From positions 62,001 through 126,000 of the forward strand of contig NZ_JADEYR010000002.1 of the NCBI RefSeq assembly GCF_015209585.1: DNA of 64,000 nucleotides. Direction: 5' to 3'. Shown piece by piece: positions 1 to 8,447 of the stretch. Source of the stretch: Brachybacterium epidermidis (lineage in GTDB: Bacteria > Actinomycetota > Actinomycetes > Actinomycetales > Dermabacteraceae). The position numbers were made by a program, and so were the translations under genes. Position 1 is the first letter of the stretch, and each line of letters begins with the position of its first letter. The notes beneath the pieces are model-generated. The model was not told the origin of the DNA. It saw nothing but the letters and a program-made list of their open reading frames with translations, and searched no databases.

Positions 1-1
1 G

Positions 2-862
2 CACCGCTGCAAGGCCGCGATCGTCGCCTTCGGGGCCGACGCGGATGCGGTGGACGCCGCCGCACTGGAGCTGGCCACCGCGGTGTGGGAGGCCCGGCAC
101 GACTTCGAGTTCGTGGCCCCCACCGGCAGCTTCGCCGACTGCCTGGACCAGGCGATCGCCAGCGAGAAGCGGCCGTTCTGGATCTCGGACTCCGGGGACA
201 ACCCCGGCGCGGGCGGCGCCGACGACACCACCCACTGCCTGGCCCAGCTGCTGGAGCGCGAGGAGATCCGGGCCGGGCAGGTGAGCGCCCTGATGGTGTC
301 CCTGGTGGACCCGGAATCGGCCCAGGCAGCGTGGGAGATGGGCGTGGGTGGGCGCGGGGACTTACTGGTGGGCGGGCGGATCGATGCCCGTGAGCCCGGC
401 CCGGTGCCGCTGCGCGCCGAGGTGGTGGCCCTCGACGACTCCCCCGCGACCGGGCGTGCGGCAGCCCTGCGGGTGCTGGTCCCTGCCGCGCCAGGTGCGA
501 GCGGCAGCAGCGACGACATCGAGGGCAGCACGAGCCGGGCCAGGCAGGGCGCGGGGGCCGAGCAGTTGTCGGGCCTGACGGTGGTGGTCACTGCCCGCCG
601 CTCCCAGTTCGCCACCGCCGACATGTTCGCCCGGCTGGGCCTGTCGATGACGGGGTTCGATGTGGTCACCGTGAAGATGGGCTACCTGGAGCCGGACCAG
701 TACGAGGCCGCCGCCGACTGGCTGCTGGCGCTCACCCCGGGCGGTGTGGACCAGGACCTGGTGCGCCTGGGCCACTCCCGGATCGACCGGCCGATGATCC
801 CCTTCGATGCCGACATCCCTGCCCCGTCGGCCAGAAGAGTCCGACAGGACTACCGGAGCTAA
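2..862 (+). CDS. M81 family metallopeptidase (MlrC-like), 3' part
   Basis: The reading frame is open from the left edge of the window, so the N-terminus lies outside. The visible part matches the C-terminal domain of the MlrC/M81 family (microcystinase C and relatives, zinc peptidases that hydrolyse small peptides): the motif SDSGDNPGAGGADDTTH corresponds to the family's DNPG-G-GDTT block, and the end (VTVKMGYLEP then RPMIPFD) matches its usual C-terminus. Zinc ligands would be in the missing N-terminal domain. The stop codon is intact and lies 6 bp before the ISL3 target duplication, so the insertion did not damage this gene. Before the insertions it faced the FRG-domain gene across a 5-bp gap. 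Family assignment is fairly sure; substrate unknown. Confidence 0.75.
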   Translation, partial: HRCKAAIVAFGADADAVDAAALELATAVWEARHDFEFVAPTGSFADCLDQAIASEKRPFWISDSGDNPGAGGADDTTHCLAQLLEREEIRAGQVSALMVSLVDPESAQAAWEMGVGGRGDLLVGGRIDAREPGPVPLRAEVVALDDSPATGRAAALRVLVPAAPGASGSSDDIEGSTSRARQGAGAEQLSGLTVVVTARRSQFATADMFARLGLSMTGFDVVTVKMGYLEPDQYEAAADWLLALTPGGVDQDLVRLGHSRIDRPMIPFDADIPAPSARRVRQDYRS

Positions 863-920
863 TGACCTTACAAACTGGCTCTTCGTGGTTCGTGGTGAAT
901 GGGTCTGCTGTGGCGGGTAT

Positions 921-1331
921 TCACGCTGCGGGTCTCGCGGCGCTGGCCAGCAGGATACGCATCCGGTAGTTCTCGGCGTTGCGGAAGCCGCGGCCGGTGC
1001 GTTTGATGTTCTTGATGCCCGTGTTCGCTGCCTCGACTCGGGCGGTGGTCGCGCCGGTGACGATGAGGACCTCGATCGCGTCCCACCAGGTCACGATGGT
1101 GTCGTAGAGCTTGGTCGCCTCGGGCATGTTCGCGATCTGGACGAAGTAGCCCATCCGCATCCGTTCGTTCCAGGCCTGGGCCAGGGTGTCGGTGGCCAGC
1201 AGGCGGCGGAGCTGCTCCTTGATGCCCCAGGCGGCGGAGAGCTCGTCGGTGGGGTCATCGGTGCCAAACACGTCCTCGAGCCGCTCCCAGGCGCGCGGGG
1301 TGAGGGTGTCAGCGCCTCGCAGCAGCAGCAT
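921..1331 (-). pseudogene. ISL3 transposase, C-terminal fragment
   Basis: This frame encodes the C-terminal third of an ISL3 transposase (RVEAANTGIKNIKRTGRGFR then NAENYRMRIL, the family's conserved C-terminal block). Its first residues (MLLLRGADTLTPRAWERLE) repeat the last residues of the N-terminal fragment at 3039-3977, because both lie in the 85-bp duplication made by the nested element. Joining the two fragments at the duplication restores one frame of roughly 425 residues, a normal family length. The internal ATG is therefore not a natural start. Confidence 0.9.
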
Positions 1332-1358
1332 CCGGTGCGCCCAGGCCGGATCGTCCTT
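1274..1358. repeat. 85-bp target-site duplication, left copy
   Basis: Identical to 3044-3128 over 85 bp; the bases just outside differ. The two copies bracket the IS1634-type element exactly. Very long and variable duplications are a known trait of IS1634-family transposition. Confidence 0.93.
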
Positions 1359-3043
1359 CCTGAGTTGGACCTCTTTAGTGACCCATGTGTCAAGTCATCT
1401 TGAGGGCCTTGAGGATGGTGCGGGCATCGTCGGTGAGCTCGGCCTTGGCCGTGATGTCCTGGCCGGCCAGGGTGATGGTCACGTCCTGCAACGGCCGTAG
1501 GGTCCGGATGATCTTGCGGATGCTGAACCCCGTCTGGGCCTGCAGGAGACGGGCCATTGCCAGGGCGGTGAACACGATCGTGAGGTGAGCTTCGATCGCG
1601 TCCCGCTGCCGATGAAACATGGGCCTGGCCTGTAGGTCCGTCTTGCTCATCCGGAAGGACTGCTCGACCTGCCACAGGTCGTGATAGCTGGAGAGCACCT
1701 CCGCCGCAGACATCACCGTCGCGGGAATGTTGGTGACGTAGCCCTTCAGCCCCACGAGACTCCGTGCCCGCTTGAGGGAGGCTTCGTCGAGGCTGCGACC
1801 GGCCGCTGTGGTCTTCACGAACCGCGTCGACTTCACGGTCACGTCCCCGTCGATCACAGCGCGGGCTCGGTTCTCCTGCGCGGTCAGCGTGTGCCCGTCC
1901 CGGGTCGCGCGCTTCTTCGAAAACGCCCAGACCGCCCGCCAATGCCCGGGATGCTCCATCGGGTCCCAGACCGGCTCCCGGCGGTGCTGCTTCGTGTCGG
2001 TTTTCGTGTTGCCGTGACGTGGGGTGATGGTGTCGATCAGCTGCCCATCGTCGAACGCATCACCGTGCCAGTGGAAATGATTGGCGAGGTCACCGGGCGC
2101 TTTGACCTGCCGCGACCCGACGATGAACCGCAGTCCCGCTTCGTTAAGGGCGGTCAGGTTCGCGGTGGAGAGCATCCCGGCGTCAGCGACGACGACCATG
2201 TCCGCCAGACCGTGGCGGGCCTGGAACTGCTGGATGATCGGCACGATCGTCGTGGTCTCGGCCTTGTTGCCCTCGAAGCAACCGATCTCGAGCGGGAACC
2301 CGCCCCGATCCACCAGCAGCCCGACCACGATCTGCGGATCCACTCGGCGCTCCTTGGAGTAGCCGACCTTCCGCAGCTCGTCCTCGTGCTCGGCCTCGAA
2401 GTAGAGCGTGGTGACGTCATAGAGCACCAAAGAGATATCGCCGCTGGTCGAGGCATGTTCAAAGCAGTTCTTCGCTATCTGGTCGCGGTACTTGCACTGC
2501 TGGATTCGGGTCAGGCAGCGCTTCATCGTTGAACGATGCACCGGATCGATCCCCACCTCGCTCAGCACGCGAGCGGAGTCGAGCATCGAGGTCGGGAAGA
2601 TCAAACGCGCGGCGACGAGCTGGAAGAACGCCTCGTCCTCGAGCGCATCGAAACCAAGCCCTCTCCAGGTCGCCTGGAGCACGTCCAGCAGCAAGCGCGA
2701 CCGCAAGGACCGCACCACAGCTGCCTGGGGATCCTGCTCCAAGCCGAGGTCGAGAGTCTCCTGACCAGCATTGAGCTTGTCCCGGCCGGCCCTCATCAAA
2801 ACAGCGAGCTCAGCCTCGGTATGCGCGGACCCGAGGTGCTCAAGGATCTTGTTCCGCCGACCCTCCTTAGCGACCACCTGCACGGCAGTCGCGCCAGACG
2901 CCGTGGTCACCTTCCTCAGAAACGGGCTCACAACCCCCGACCCTACCCCCAATTAGTGACCCACCCAGCCACCCTGGAAACCCCACGACCAGCAGAAACG
3001 CTACTGAAATCTCTCAAACCAGGCCCGAGAGGTCCAACTCAGG
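1359..3043 (-). mobile_element. IS1634-family insertion sequence nested in ISL3
   Basis: The element is 1,685 bp with perfect 16-bp terminal inverted repeats (CCTGAGTTGGACCTCT at 1359-1374 and its reverse complement at 3028-3043). It carries one transposase gene on the minus strand and has 85-bp direct repeats outside. Both ends and the transposase are intact, so it looks young and possibly active. Confidence 0.93.
1390..2931 (-). CDS. IS1634-family DDE transposase
   Basis: A full-length transposase that moves the enclosing element by cut or copy of its 16-bp ends. Family hallmarks are visible: the N-terminal GATAVQVV and ILEHLGSAH segments, the first catalytic Asp in LYDVTTLYFE, the second in VVVADAGMLSTANL, and the Glu in QVEQSFRMSKTDLQ. 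The GTG at 2931 is preferred because the protein then begins VSPFLRKVTTASG as family members do; the frame also allows a TTG at 2952. No frameshift or internal stop is seen. It is encoded opposite to the M81 gene and inside the dead ISL3 copy. Confidence 0.9.
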   Translation of the reverse strand: MSPFLRKVTTASGATAVQVVAKEGRRNKILEHLGSAHTEAELAVLMRAGRDKLNAGQETLDLGLEQDPQAAVVRSLRSRLLLDVLQATWRGLGFDALEDEAFFQLVAARLIFPTSMLDSARVLSEVGIDPVHRSTMKRCLTRIQQCKYRDQIAKNCFEHASTSGDISLVLYDVTTLYFEAEHEDELRKVGYSKERRVDPQIVVGLLVDRGGFPLEIGCFEGNKAETTTIVPIIQQFQARHGLADMVVVADAGMLSTANLTALNEAGLRFIVGSRQVKAPGDLANHFHWHGDAFDDGQLIDTITPRHGNTKTDTKQHRREPVWDPMEHPGHWRAVWAFSKKRATRDGHTLTAQENRARAVIDGDVTVKSTRFVKTTAAGRSLDEASLKRARSLVGLKGYVTNIPATVMSAAEVLSSYHDLWQVEQSFRMSKTDLQARPMFHRQRDAIEAHLTIVFTALAMARLLQAQTGFSIRKIIRTLRPLQDVTITLAGQDITAKAELTDDARTILKALKMT

Positions 3044-3977
3044 CCTCGAGCCGCTCCCAGGCGCGCGGGGTGAGGGTGTCAGCGCCTCGCAGCAGCAGCA
3101 TCCGGTGCGCCCAGGCCGGATCGTCCTTGCGACCCCGACGACCGTGGTGGGTGCGGGCGAGGCGCTGCCTGACGGTGGTGACCATGTCGTTTCCCAGCTT
3201 GACGAGGTGGAACTTGTCGACCGAGACCGCAGCGCGGGGCAGGTAGGTCCGCAGTGCTTTGCGGAACGCCGCTGAGGGATCGATGGCGACGACCTCGATC
3301 CGCTCCCGCCAGCACTCGGAGCGTTGGGCGAGCCAGGTACCGACGGCGGTGGAGTCCCGGCCGTCGACGATACCGAGGACCTGCCCAGTGGTCAGGTCGA
3401 CCAGGGTCGTCATCCAGGGCTCGAACCGTCTCCAGGCACCGTCGTCGGTGCGGAACCAGCGCACCGACCGGTAGCGGTGCTCATCGATGCCCAGGCGCGT
3501 CACCGGCACCTCGTCAACGGCAGGCAGGGCCACGGCGGCAGCCGCCAGCGCGGCCTGGACCAGCCACCACGAGACGCCATGGGCCTGAGCGACTTCCGAG
3601 GCCGCCCGGCCAGAGGTGATCACCGCAGAGACGACCTGATCGCGCAGCCGGGTGGTCGAGCGTGCGTATCGGGGGACCTGGTCGGTGGCTTCCCAGAACG
3701 TGCGCCGGGCGCAGGCCGGCTCGAGGCAGAACCAGCGCCGCTTGGCCCACACCACCTGAACCGTCCCGGCCACGGGGACGTCTCGCACCTGCTGAGAGCG
3801 GCGGGAGTGGACCTTCGTCGCGATCACCCCGCACGACGGGCACCCGGGTGGGACGCTCGAGGCGATCACCACTTGACGCCCTCCGTCGGGCAGGTCGATC
3901 GCGTCGATGACGTGGTAGTTGGGCAGGTTGAAGATCGTGCTCGCAGCATCACGCTGCGGACCAGTATTCTCGTGCAC
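3039..3977 (-). pseudogene. ISL3 transposase, N-terminal fragment
   Basis: This holds the N-terminal two thirds of an ISL3 transposase. It includes the zinc-finger region (CPSCGVIA, then CLEPACARRTF), the helix-turn-helix part, and the start of the catalytic domain with Asp in RLGIDEHRYRS and in EVVAIDPSAAF. Translation runs into the nested element and stops two codons later. The remaining catalytic part lies at 921-1331. The product would lack the end of the catalytic domain. Confidence 0.9.
3044..3128. repeat. 85-bp target-site duplication, right copy
   Basis: Exact copy of 1274-1358 on the other side of the IS1634-type element. It falls in the ISL3 transposase coding region. Confidence 0.93.
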
Positions 3978-4170
3978 AGGCTCGTGGTCCTCTGAGGTGT
4001 GGATGTCTTGACAACACCCATCACAGCAGGACCACGGGCCGTTCTACGCCAGCGACGCGACGCTCTCCATCACCACGAACCGTGAAGAGCCTACAAACTG
4101 GTCGGGTTGATAATTATCTTAGCCTCGAGATTTCACGGGGGTGTGGTCTCGCCCGACGGACGGCATAAAG

Positions 4171-4240
4171 AAAGGTGCTCCTGGCCTGGGATGATGCGGG
4201 GTGTTGAGTCTCGTAATCCCTGGCCGGAAGGAGCACCTTT
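4171..4240 (+). promoter_or_regulatory. Inverted repeat covering the transposase ribosome binding site
   Basis: AAAGGTGCTCCT at 4171-4182 is perfectly complementary to AGGAGCACCTTT at 4229-4240. The downstream arm contains the AGGAG that would serve the GTG start at 4244. In a transcript entering from outside the element the arms could pair and hide the ribosome binding site. The same arrangement occurs in copy B. The regulatory role is inferred. Confidence 0.55.
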
Positions 4241-4243
4241 CAG

Positions 4244-5656
4244 GTGTCCCACCCTACCTTGTTCTTCTACCCCCGTCCGCGCGTGGACATCGCTGAGGTC
4301 CCGGCGGCCGCGCATGCGGGCGCGGTGCTGCTGACCGGCACGATCCACGCCACCGGCCTCGCCCCTTCGCTGCGTGAAGCTCTGGATCCGTGGACGAAGC
4401 CACTGGCCGAGCATCACGCCTCGAAGGTCCTGCTGGACCTCGCGATGACTCTCGCGATCGGCGGCGAGCACGCTTCGGATACTGATCTGCTGCGATGCGA
4501 ACCGGGACTGTTCGGAGACGTCGCCTCGGCCCCAACGATCTCCAGGAACCTGACCACGCTGGCCGAGGACGCACCCGCCGTGGTCGAGGCGATCTCCCAG
4601 GCCCGCCGCATCGCGCGGGAACGGGCCTGGGCACTGGCCGGCGACCACTCCCCGGTCCGCAGGGTCAGTGCGCAGAATCCGCTGGTCATCGACCTCGACG
4701 CCACCCTGATCAACGTCCACAGCGAGAAGGAGCAGGCTGCACCGACGTTCAAACGCGGCTTCGGTTACCACCCACTGTGCGCTTTCCTGGACCACGGCAG
4801 CGAAGGAACCGGGGAACCGCTGGCGATCCACCTGCGCCCCGGCAACGCCGGTTCCAACACCGCCGCCGATCACATCACCATCACCAGGCAGGCCCTTGCG
4901 CAGCTCCCGGCTGGTCTGCTCTCCTCCGGCGGAAGGGGGTCGAAGAAGGTCCTGATCCGCACCGACGGAGCCGGTGGCACCAAGGACTTCGTCAAGTGGC
5001 TGACCGGGCAGCGTCTGGCCTACTCAGTCGGGTTCACCCTCCCCGCGAACACTCCCGACCTGCTGGAACGTATCGATGAGGCGAAGACGTGGACTCCTGC
5101 CTACGACACCGACACCGACGGGATCCGCGACGGAGCATGGGTCGCGGAACTGACCGGGCTGCTGGATCTTCAGGGTTGGCCGCCCGGGATGCGGGTGATC
5201 GTGCGGAAGGAACGTCCTCATCCTGGGGCGCAGCTGCGGATCACCGATCACGAGGGGATGCGCATCACCGCGTTCGCGACCAACACCCCGCGCGGCCAAC
5301 TTCCCGTGCTCGAGCTGCGACACCGCCGCCGCGCACGATGCGAAGACCGGATCCGCAACGCCAAGGACATGGGCTTGATGAAGTTCCCGCTGCAGGGCTT
5401 CGCGCAGAACCAGGTCTGGTGCCAGATCATCCAGCTCGCTAGCGAGCTCGTCGCCTGGATGCAGACCATCGCGCTGACCGGCCATGATGCGCGGAAGTGG
5501 GAGCCCAAACGGCTCCGCGCACGGCTGTTCGAGATCCCCGCGACCCTCGTGCGCCGCAGCCGGCACAACCTCCTCCACCTCGCCCAGCACGCTCCCGAAG
5601 CCCGCACCGTCCTAACCGGCGTCAACCGGCTCCGCATTGCCGTCGCGCAGACCTGA
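4244..5656 (+). CDS. IS1380-family transposase, copy A
   Basis: A 470-residue DDE transposase of the IS1380 family, intact. Visible hallmarks are the N-terminal FYPRPRVD segment, the first catalytic Asp in PLVIDLDATLINVHSEKE, LRPGNAGSNTAADH, the second Asp in VLIRTDGAGGTKDF, YSVGFTLPANTP, and the Glu in RRRARCEDRIRNAKDMGL. The start is a GTG preceded by AGGAG. It resembles the copy B transposase clearly but with many substitutions, so the two elements did not arise from each other recently. Confidence 0.92.
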   Translation: MSHPTLFFYPRPRVDIAEVPAAAHAGAVLLTGTIHATGLAPSLREALDPWTKPLAEHHASKVLLDLAMTLAIGGEHASDTDLLRCEPGLFGDVASAPTISRNLTTLAEDAPAVVEAISQARRIARERAWALAGDHSPVRRVSAQNPLVIDLDATLINVHSEKEQAAPTFKRGFGYHPLCAFLDHGSEGTGEPLAIHLRPGNAGSNTAADHITITRQALAQLPAGLLSSGGRGSKKVLIRTDGAGGTKDFVKWLTGQRLAYSVGFTLPANTPDLLERIDEAKTWTPAYDTDTDGIRDGAWVAELTGLLDLQGWPPGMRVIVRKERPHPGAQLRITDHEGMRITAFATNTPRGQLPVLELRHRRRARCEDRIRNAKDMGLMKFPLQGFAQNQVWCQIIQLASELVAWMQTIALTGHDARKWEPKRLRARLFEIPATLVRRSRHNLLHLAQHAPEARTVLTGVNRLRIAVAQT

Positions 5657-5803
5657 TCCGGCAAGGCCGCCCGTCCCTACGACCAGCAGCATCTCTTCTC
5701 GGGAGTGGAACCCGACCGCCCGCAACGGACACTGCGACGATCTGTCATACCCGAATGCCAGAATCAGCAGCTGAACACCGGCAACGACGCCGACCGCGAC
5801 CGC

Positions 5804-6694
5804 TCACCAGCCCGATGAAAGATCGAGGTTAGAGAAGCGTCGCATGCCATCCACATCTGGATAGCAGGTTTGATGAGTGACGGGTGTCGTCGGGGTCAGA
5901 TGCGACCTTCCCCCACCAGCCTTACGCAACTGACGGCGAATCGAAGCCTTATTGACATGAATTCTCGCAGTATATGCTGTAACGCTTTTACTTTCAGCGC
6001 GACGCGCAGACTCCGGGTTAGTAAAGTAGAAAGGAAGGGACATAATGGCCGAGACCTCATCCTTGAGCATCTGCCTATTCTCCTCTACATATTCATCCCA
6101 TACCCATCGATGCACCTGCGTCGAAGGGAGCTTTCCTAGAAGAAAAACTCCAGACTGAGCGGCAAGACGAGGCGAGACTTCCGCCCGGGGTTTGAAAATT
6201 TTTATGCTCCCAGATTTGATATCTCCAATATTTACATCGACGCTTCCATCCAGAACCTCATCATCGCGCGGAAGAAGCACCGCAAACAGCCGACCATCCA
6301 CCTCGTCCATGGCCTCGACCGCAAAAAACGTGGCAATGTAGGGGTCTGGACTAAAGTCGAGTAGCCGCGTCGGCACCCAGTTGTGTTGCAGGTATGCAAG
6401 CCATTCCAAATTACTTCGGAGCTTAGGCCTCTCTGCGACTAGCCAGTCTTTAGACTCCGCAAGTATGCGGTTCTCCACCTTCTGCAAGTCGGCATCAGTG
6501 AGCTCGTCATTCGCCATTAAACGCACGAGGGAGGATGTCACGGCCCATGCAGAGTTCGCCTGACCTCTCCAATACACATCGCAACCAGCTTCGTCTGCTT
6601 TAGCTTCAATCTCTTCAAAATACCTCTGAAGCTCGCTCGATGTCTTAAGGGTAGTCTCGACCAAATCATAGTGATCGTTAGGCTTAATCAGCAC
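5804..6694 (-). CDS. FRG domain-containing protein with IS-derived C-terminus
   Basis: A 296-residue protein of the FRG family, named after its Phe/Tyr-Arg-Gly motif, seen here as VYWRGQANS near residue 40. The second family block, NWVPTRLLDFSPDPYIATFF, follows near residue 107. The function of FRG proteins is not established; many sit in mobile or defence-rich regions. Base composition is clearly AT-richer than the neighbours, which points to horizontal transfer. The start is a GTG with GGAG 7 nt upstream. The last residues (NLDLSSGW) and the stop come from the end of IS1380 copy A. Removing both flanking insertions restores the tail KIIINPTSL and a stop. IS1380 copy B starts 70 bp upstream and probably cut the gene off from its promoter. 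Confidence 0.8.
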   Translation of the reverse strand: MLIKPNDHYDLVETTLKTSSELQRYFEEIEAKADEAGCDVYWRGQANSAWAVTSSLVRLMANDELTDADLQKVENRILAESKDWLVAERPKLRSNLEWLAYLQHNWVPTRLLDFSPDPYIATFFAVEAMDEVDGRLFAVLLPRDDEVLDGSVDVNIGDIKSGSIKIFKPRAEVSPRLAAQSGVFLLGKLPSTQVHRWVWDEYVEENRQMLKDEVSAIMSLPFYFTNPESARRAESKSVTAYTARIHVNKASIRRQLRKAGGGRSHLTPTTPVTHQTCYPDVDGMRRFSNLDLSSGW

Positions 6695-6911
6695 GATAGA
6701 ACTCCATTGGCCTTCAGTTGAGATGGTGAGACCGGAGCGATTGATCTACAGTGCTGCTGACTAGCCTCGATCTTTCACGGTGCTGCTGAGCGGCAGCGTC
6801 GGGCGTCGAGGCCGATGTCCGTAGCTGATTCTGGCAAGAGGGTGTGACGGTCCGCCGCGTGTCGGTCGCGGTGGTCGGGCGTTCCGGTGCCAGGGTCCTT
6901 GGGGAGTGCGG

Positions 6912-8321
6912 TCAGCGACGGGGCCGGGAGCTATCCGGCGGGGGCGGGGAGGCCGGTGAGGCGGGCGTGGCCTGCCAGGACGATCCGGGCCCAGCGTGAC
7001 CGGTCGAGAGATGCAGGACCCGCTGCCGGGCATGCCGAGCGATGGTCGCGGGGACCTGGAACAAGCGGTGGCGCAAACGTTTGGGCTCCCACCGCCGGGC
7101 GGGCTGGTCGGCGTAGCCGAGCAGCCCCATCCAGGCAGTGATCTCGCTGGCCAGTGCGACGATCTGGCACCAGATCCGGTTCTGGGCGAAGGTCTTCAGT
7201 GGCAGGTTCCGTAAGCCGGCGTCTTTCGCGGCCCGGATCCGGTCCTCGCAGCGGGCACGGCGACGGTGACGGATCTCGAGGTCCGCGAGCTGGCCCGTGG
7301 TGGTGTTGGTGGCGAACGCGGTGAGCCGGTAGCCGTCGATGTCATCGAACCGCAGCTGCGCTCCGGGATGGGGACGTTCGCGGCGGACGATGACGCGCAT
7401 CCCCTTTGGCCAGTCCTCGTCGAGGTCGAGCAGCCCGGTCAGTTCGGCGACATCCGCGCCGTCCCGGACGTCGCCGTCGGAGTTGTAGGCAGGCTCCCAG
7501 ACGTGCTTGGGGATCAAGCGGAACAGCTCCGGCGTGTTCGCGGGCAGGGTGAATCCGACCGAGTACGAGACCCGCCGCTTCACCAGCTCCTGCAGCGTCT
7601 TCTTCGTCCCGCCGGCACCATCAATCCGGACCAACACCTTCCGCCCCGGCCGGGACCCCATCCCCACCTGCGCCAGCGCATCAGCGATCACCTGCTTGTG
7701 ATCGGCTGCGGTGTTCGAGCCAGCATTCCCGGGACGCAGGAGGCAGGTCAGCATCTCCCCGGACCCGCCCGCGCCGTGGTCAACGAACGCGAGCAGCGGG
7801 TGGAATCCGAAGCCCTTCTTAAACGTTGGCCTCGCGAACTCTTTCTCGCTATGGGACGTCACCAGCGATGCGTCCAGGTCGATGACCAGTGGGTTCTTCG
7901 CCGTTGCGTTCGCGTTGGGGGCGTGGTTCCCGGCCTGAGCCCAGGCGTTCTTGCGTGCTTTCCGGCGGGCCGTGCTGATCGCGCTCTCGGCCTTGTCGAC
8001 GTCACCGGCCAGGGTCGTGAGCAGGCGGGAGATCGTCGGATCCGAGGCCACAGGCCCATACACATCTGGTTCCGCCCGCAGCGTCGCGACATCAGCCAAG
8101 CAGTCCCCACCGACCGCCAACATGAGCGCAAGATCGGTGAGGATCTTTCCTGGGTCGTGCCGCGCGAACTGCTTCCTCCACGGCGCCAGGGCTCTGGACA
8201 GCTCGGTGGTCAGGCCCGTCGCCCGCAGCGTCTGGGTCAGCAGGATCCCGCCTGCTTGACCGACGGCGGGCACCGGTGCGACATCAACCTGAGGACGTGG
8301 ATACAACCCGGTAGTATTCAC
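6912..8321 (-). CDS. IS1380-family transposase, copy B
   Basis: A 469-residue IS1380 transposase, intact. It shares the blocks of copy A with substitutions: GLYPRPQVDVAPVPA, the Asp in NPLVIDLDASLVTSHSEKE, LRPGNAGSNTAADH, VLVRIDGAGGTKKT, and RRRARCEDRIRAAKDAGL. The C-terminal 40 residues differ from copy A and are rich in Pro and Ser. The start is a GTG. The ribosome binding site lies in the downstream arm of an inverted repeat (8324-8396). Confidence 0.92.
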   Translation of the reverse strand: MNTTGLYPRPQVDVAPVPAVGQAGGILLTQTLRATGLTTELSRALAPWRKQFARHDPGKILTDLALMLAVGGDCLADVATLRAEPDVYGPVASDPTISRLLTTLAGDVDKAESAISTARRKARKNAWAQAGNHAPNANATAKNPLVIDLDASLVTSHSEKEFARPTFKKGFGFHPLLAFVDHGAGGSGEMLTCLLRPGNAGSNTAADHKQVIADALAQVGMGSRPGRKVLVRIDGAGGTKKTLQELVKRRVSYSVGFTLPANTPELFRLIPKHVWEPAYNSDGDVRDGADVAELTGLLDLDEDWPKGMRVIVRRERPHPGAQLRFDDIDGYRLTAFATNTTTGQLADLEIRHRRRARCEDRIRAAKDAGLRNLPLKTFAQNRIWCQIVALASEITAWMGLLGYADQPARRWEPKRLRHRLFQVPATIARHARQRVLHLSTGHAGPGSSWQATPASPASPPPPDSSRPRR

Positions 8322-8323
8322 CC

Positions 8324-8396
8324 TGAAGGTGCTCCTTGGACTGCGATGAACTGGACTCTAGACAAGCCCTATTCTTCCAGCTCAGGAGCACCTTCA
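8324..8396 (-). promoter_or_regulatory. Inverted repeat covering the copy B ribosome binding site
   Basis: TGAAGGTGCTCCT at 8324-8336 pairs perfectly with AGGAGCACCTTCA at 8384-8396. On the minus strand the arm next to the start codon carries AGGAG. The arms and the 47-bp spacing closely match the hairpin of copy A, although the elements are otherwise well diverged, which suggests the structure is kept by selection. Confidence 0.55.
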
Positions 8397-8447
8397 CCCA
8401 TTACGACCCGCCCCTCGGACACCTCAACGATGAAAGCCCGAGGCTAG

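Larger units (their letters stand above)
877..4091 (-). mobile_element. ISL3-family insertion sequence, interrupted by an IS1634-type element
   Basis: The ends are imperfect inverted repeats of about 22 bp (GGCTCTTCGTGGTTCGTGGT at 877; reverse complement of the right end GGCTCTTCACGGTTCGTGGT), beginning with GG as is usual in ISL3. They are flanked by an 8-bp direct repeat TACAAACT (869-876 and 4092-4099), the duplication size known for ISL3. Removing the nested element and one copy of its 85-bp duplication leaves about 1,445 bp, a normal ISL3 length. The transposase reads on the minus strand but is split, so this copy cannot make its own transposase. Confidence 0.92.
4123..5828 (+). mobile_element. 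IS1380-family insertion sequence, copy A
   Basis: The element is 1,706 bp. Its ends are related inverted repeats (CCTCGAGATTTCACGG at 4123 and, reverse-complemented from 5828, CCTCGATCTTTCATCGG). It is flanked by a 4-bp duplication TTAG (4119-4122 and 5829-5832), the size expected for IS1380. The right end lies in the 3' end of the FRG-domain gene and replaces that protein's last residues. Copy B at 6765-8443 is a different, related element with its own duplication, so the pair is not a composite transposon. Confidence 0.92.
6765..8443 (-). mobile_element. IS1380-family insertion sequence, copy B
   Basis: The element is 1,679 bp with ends CCTCGATCTTTCACGG (6765) and, reverse-complemented from 8443, CCTCGGGCTTTCATCG. 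It is flanked by a 4-bp duplication CTAG (6761-6764 and 8444-8447). Its transposase reads toward the FRG gene. Both this target (CTAG) and that of copy A (TTAG) end in TAG. Confidence 0.92.

Noticed and set aside
4123-8443. Composite transposon carrying the FRG gene between two IS1380 elements
   Set aside because: Each IS1380 copy has its own different 4-bp duplication (TTAG and CTAG), and the elements are well diverged. Two independent insertions explain the layout.
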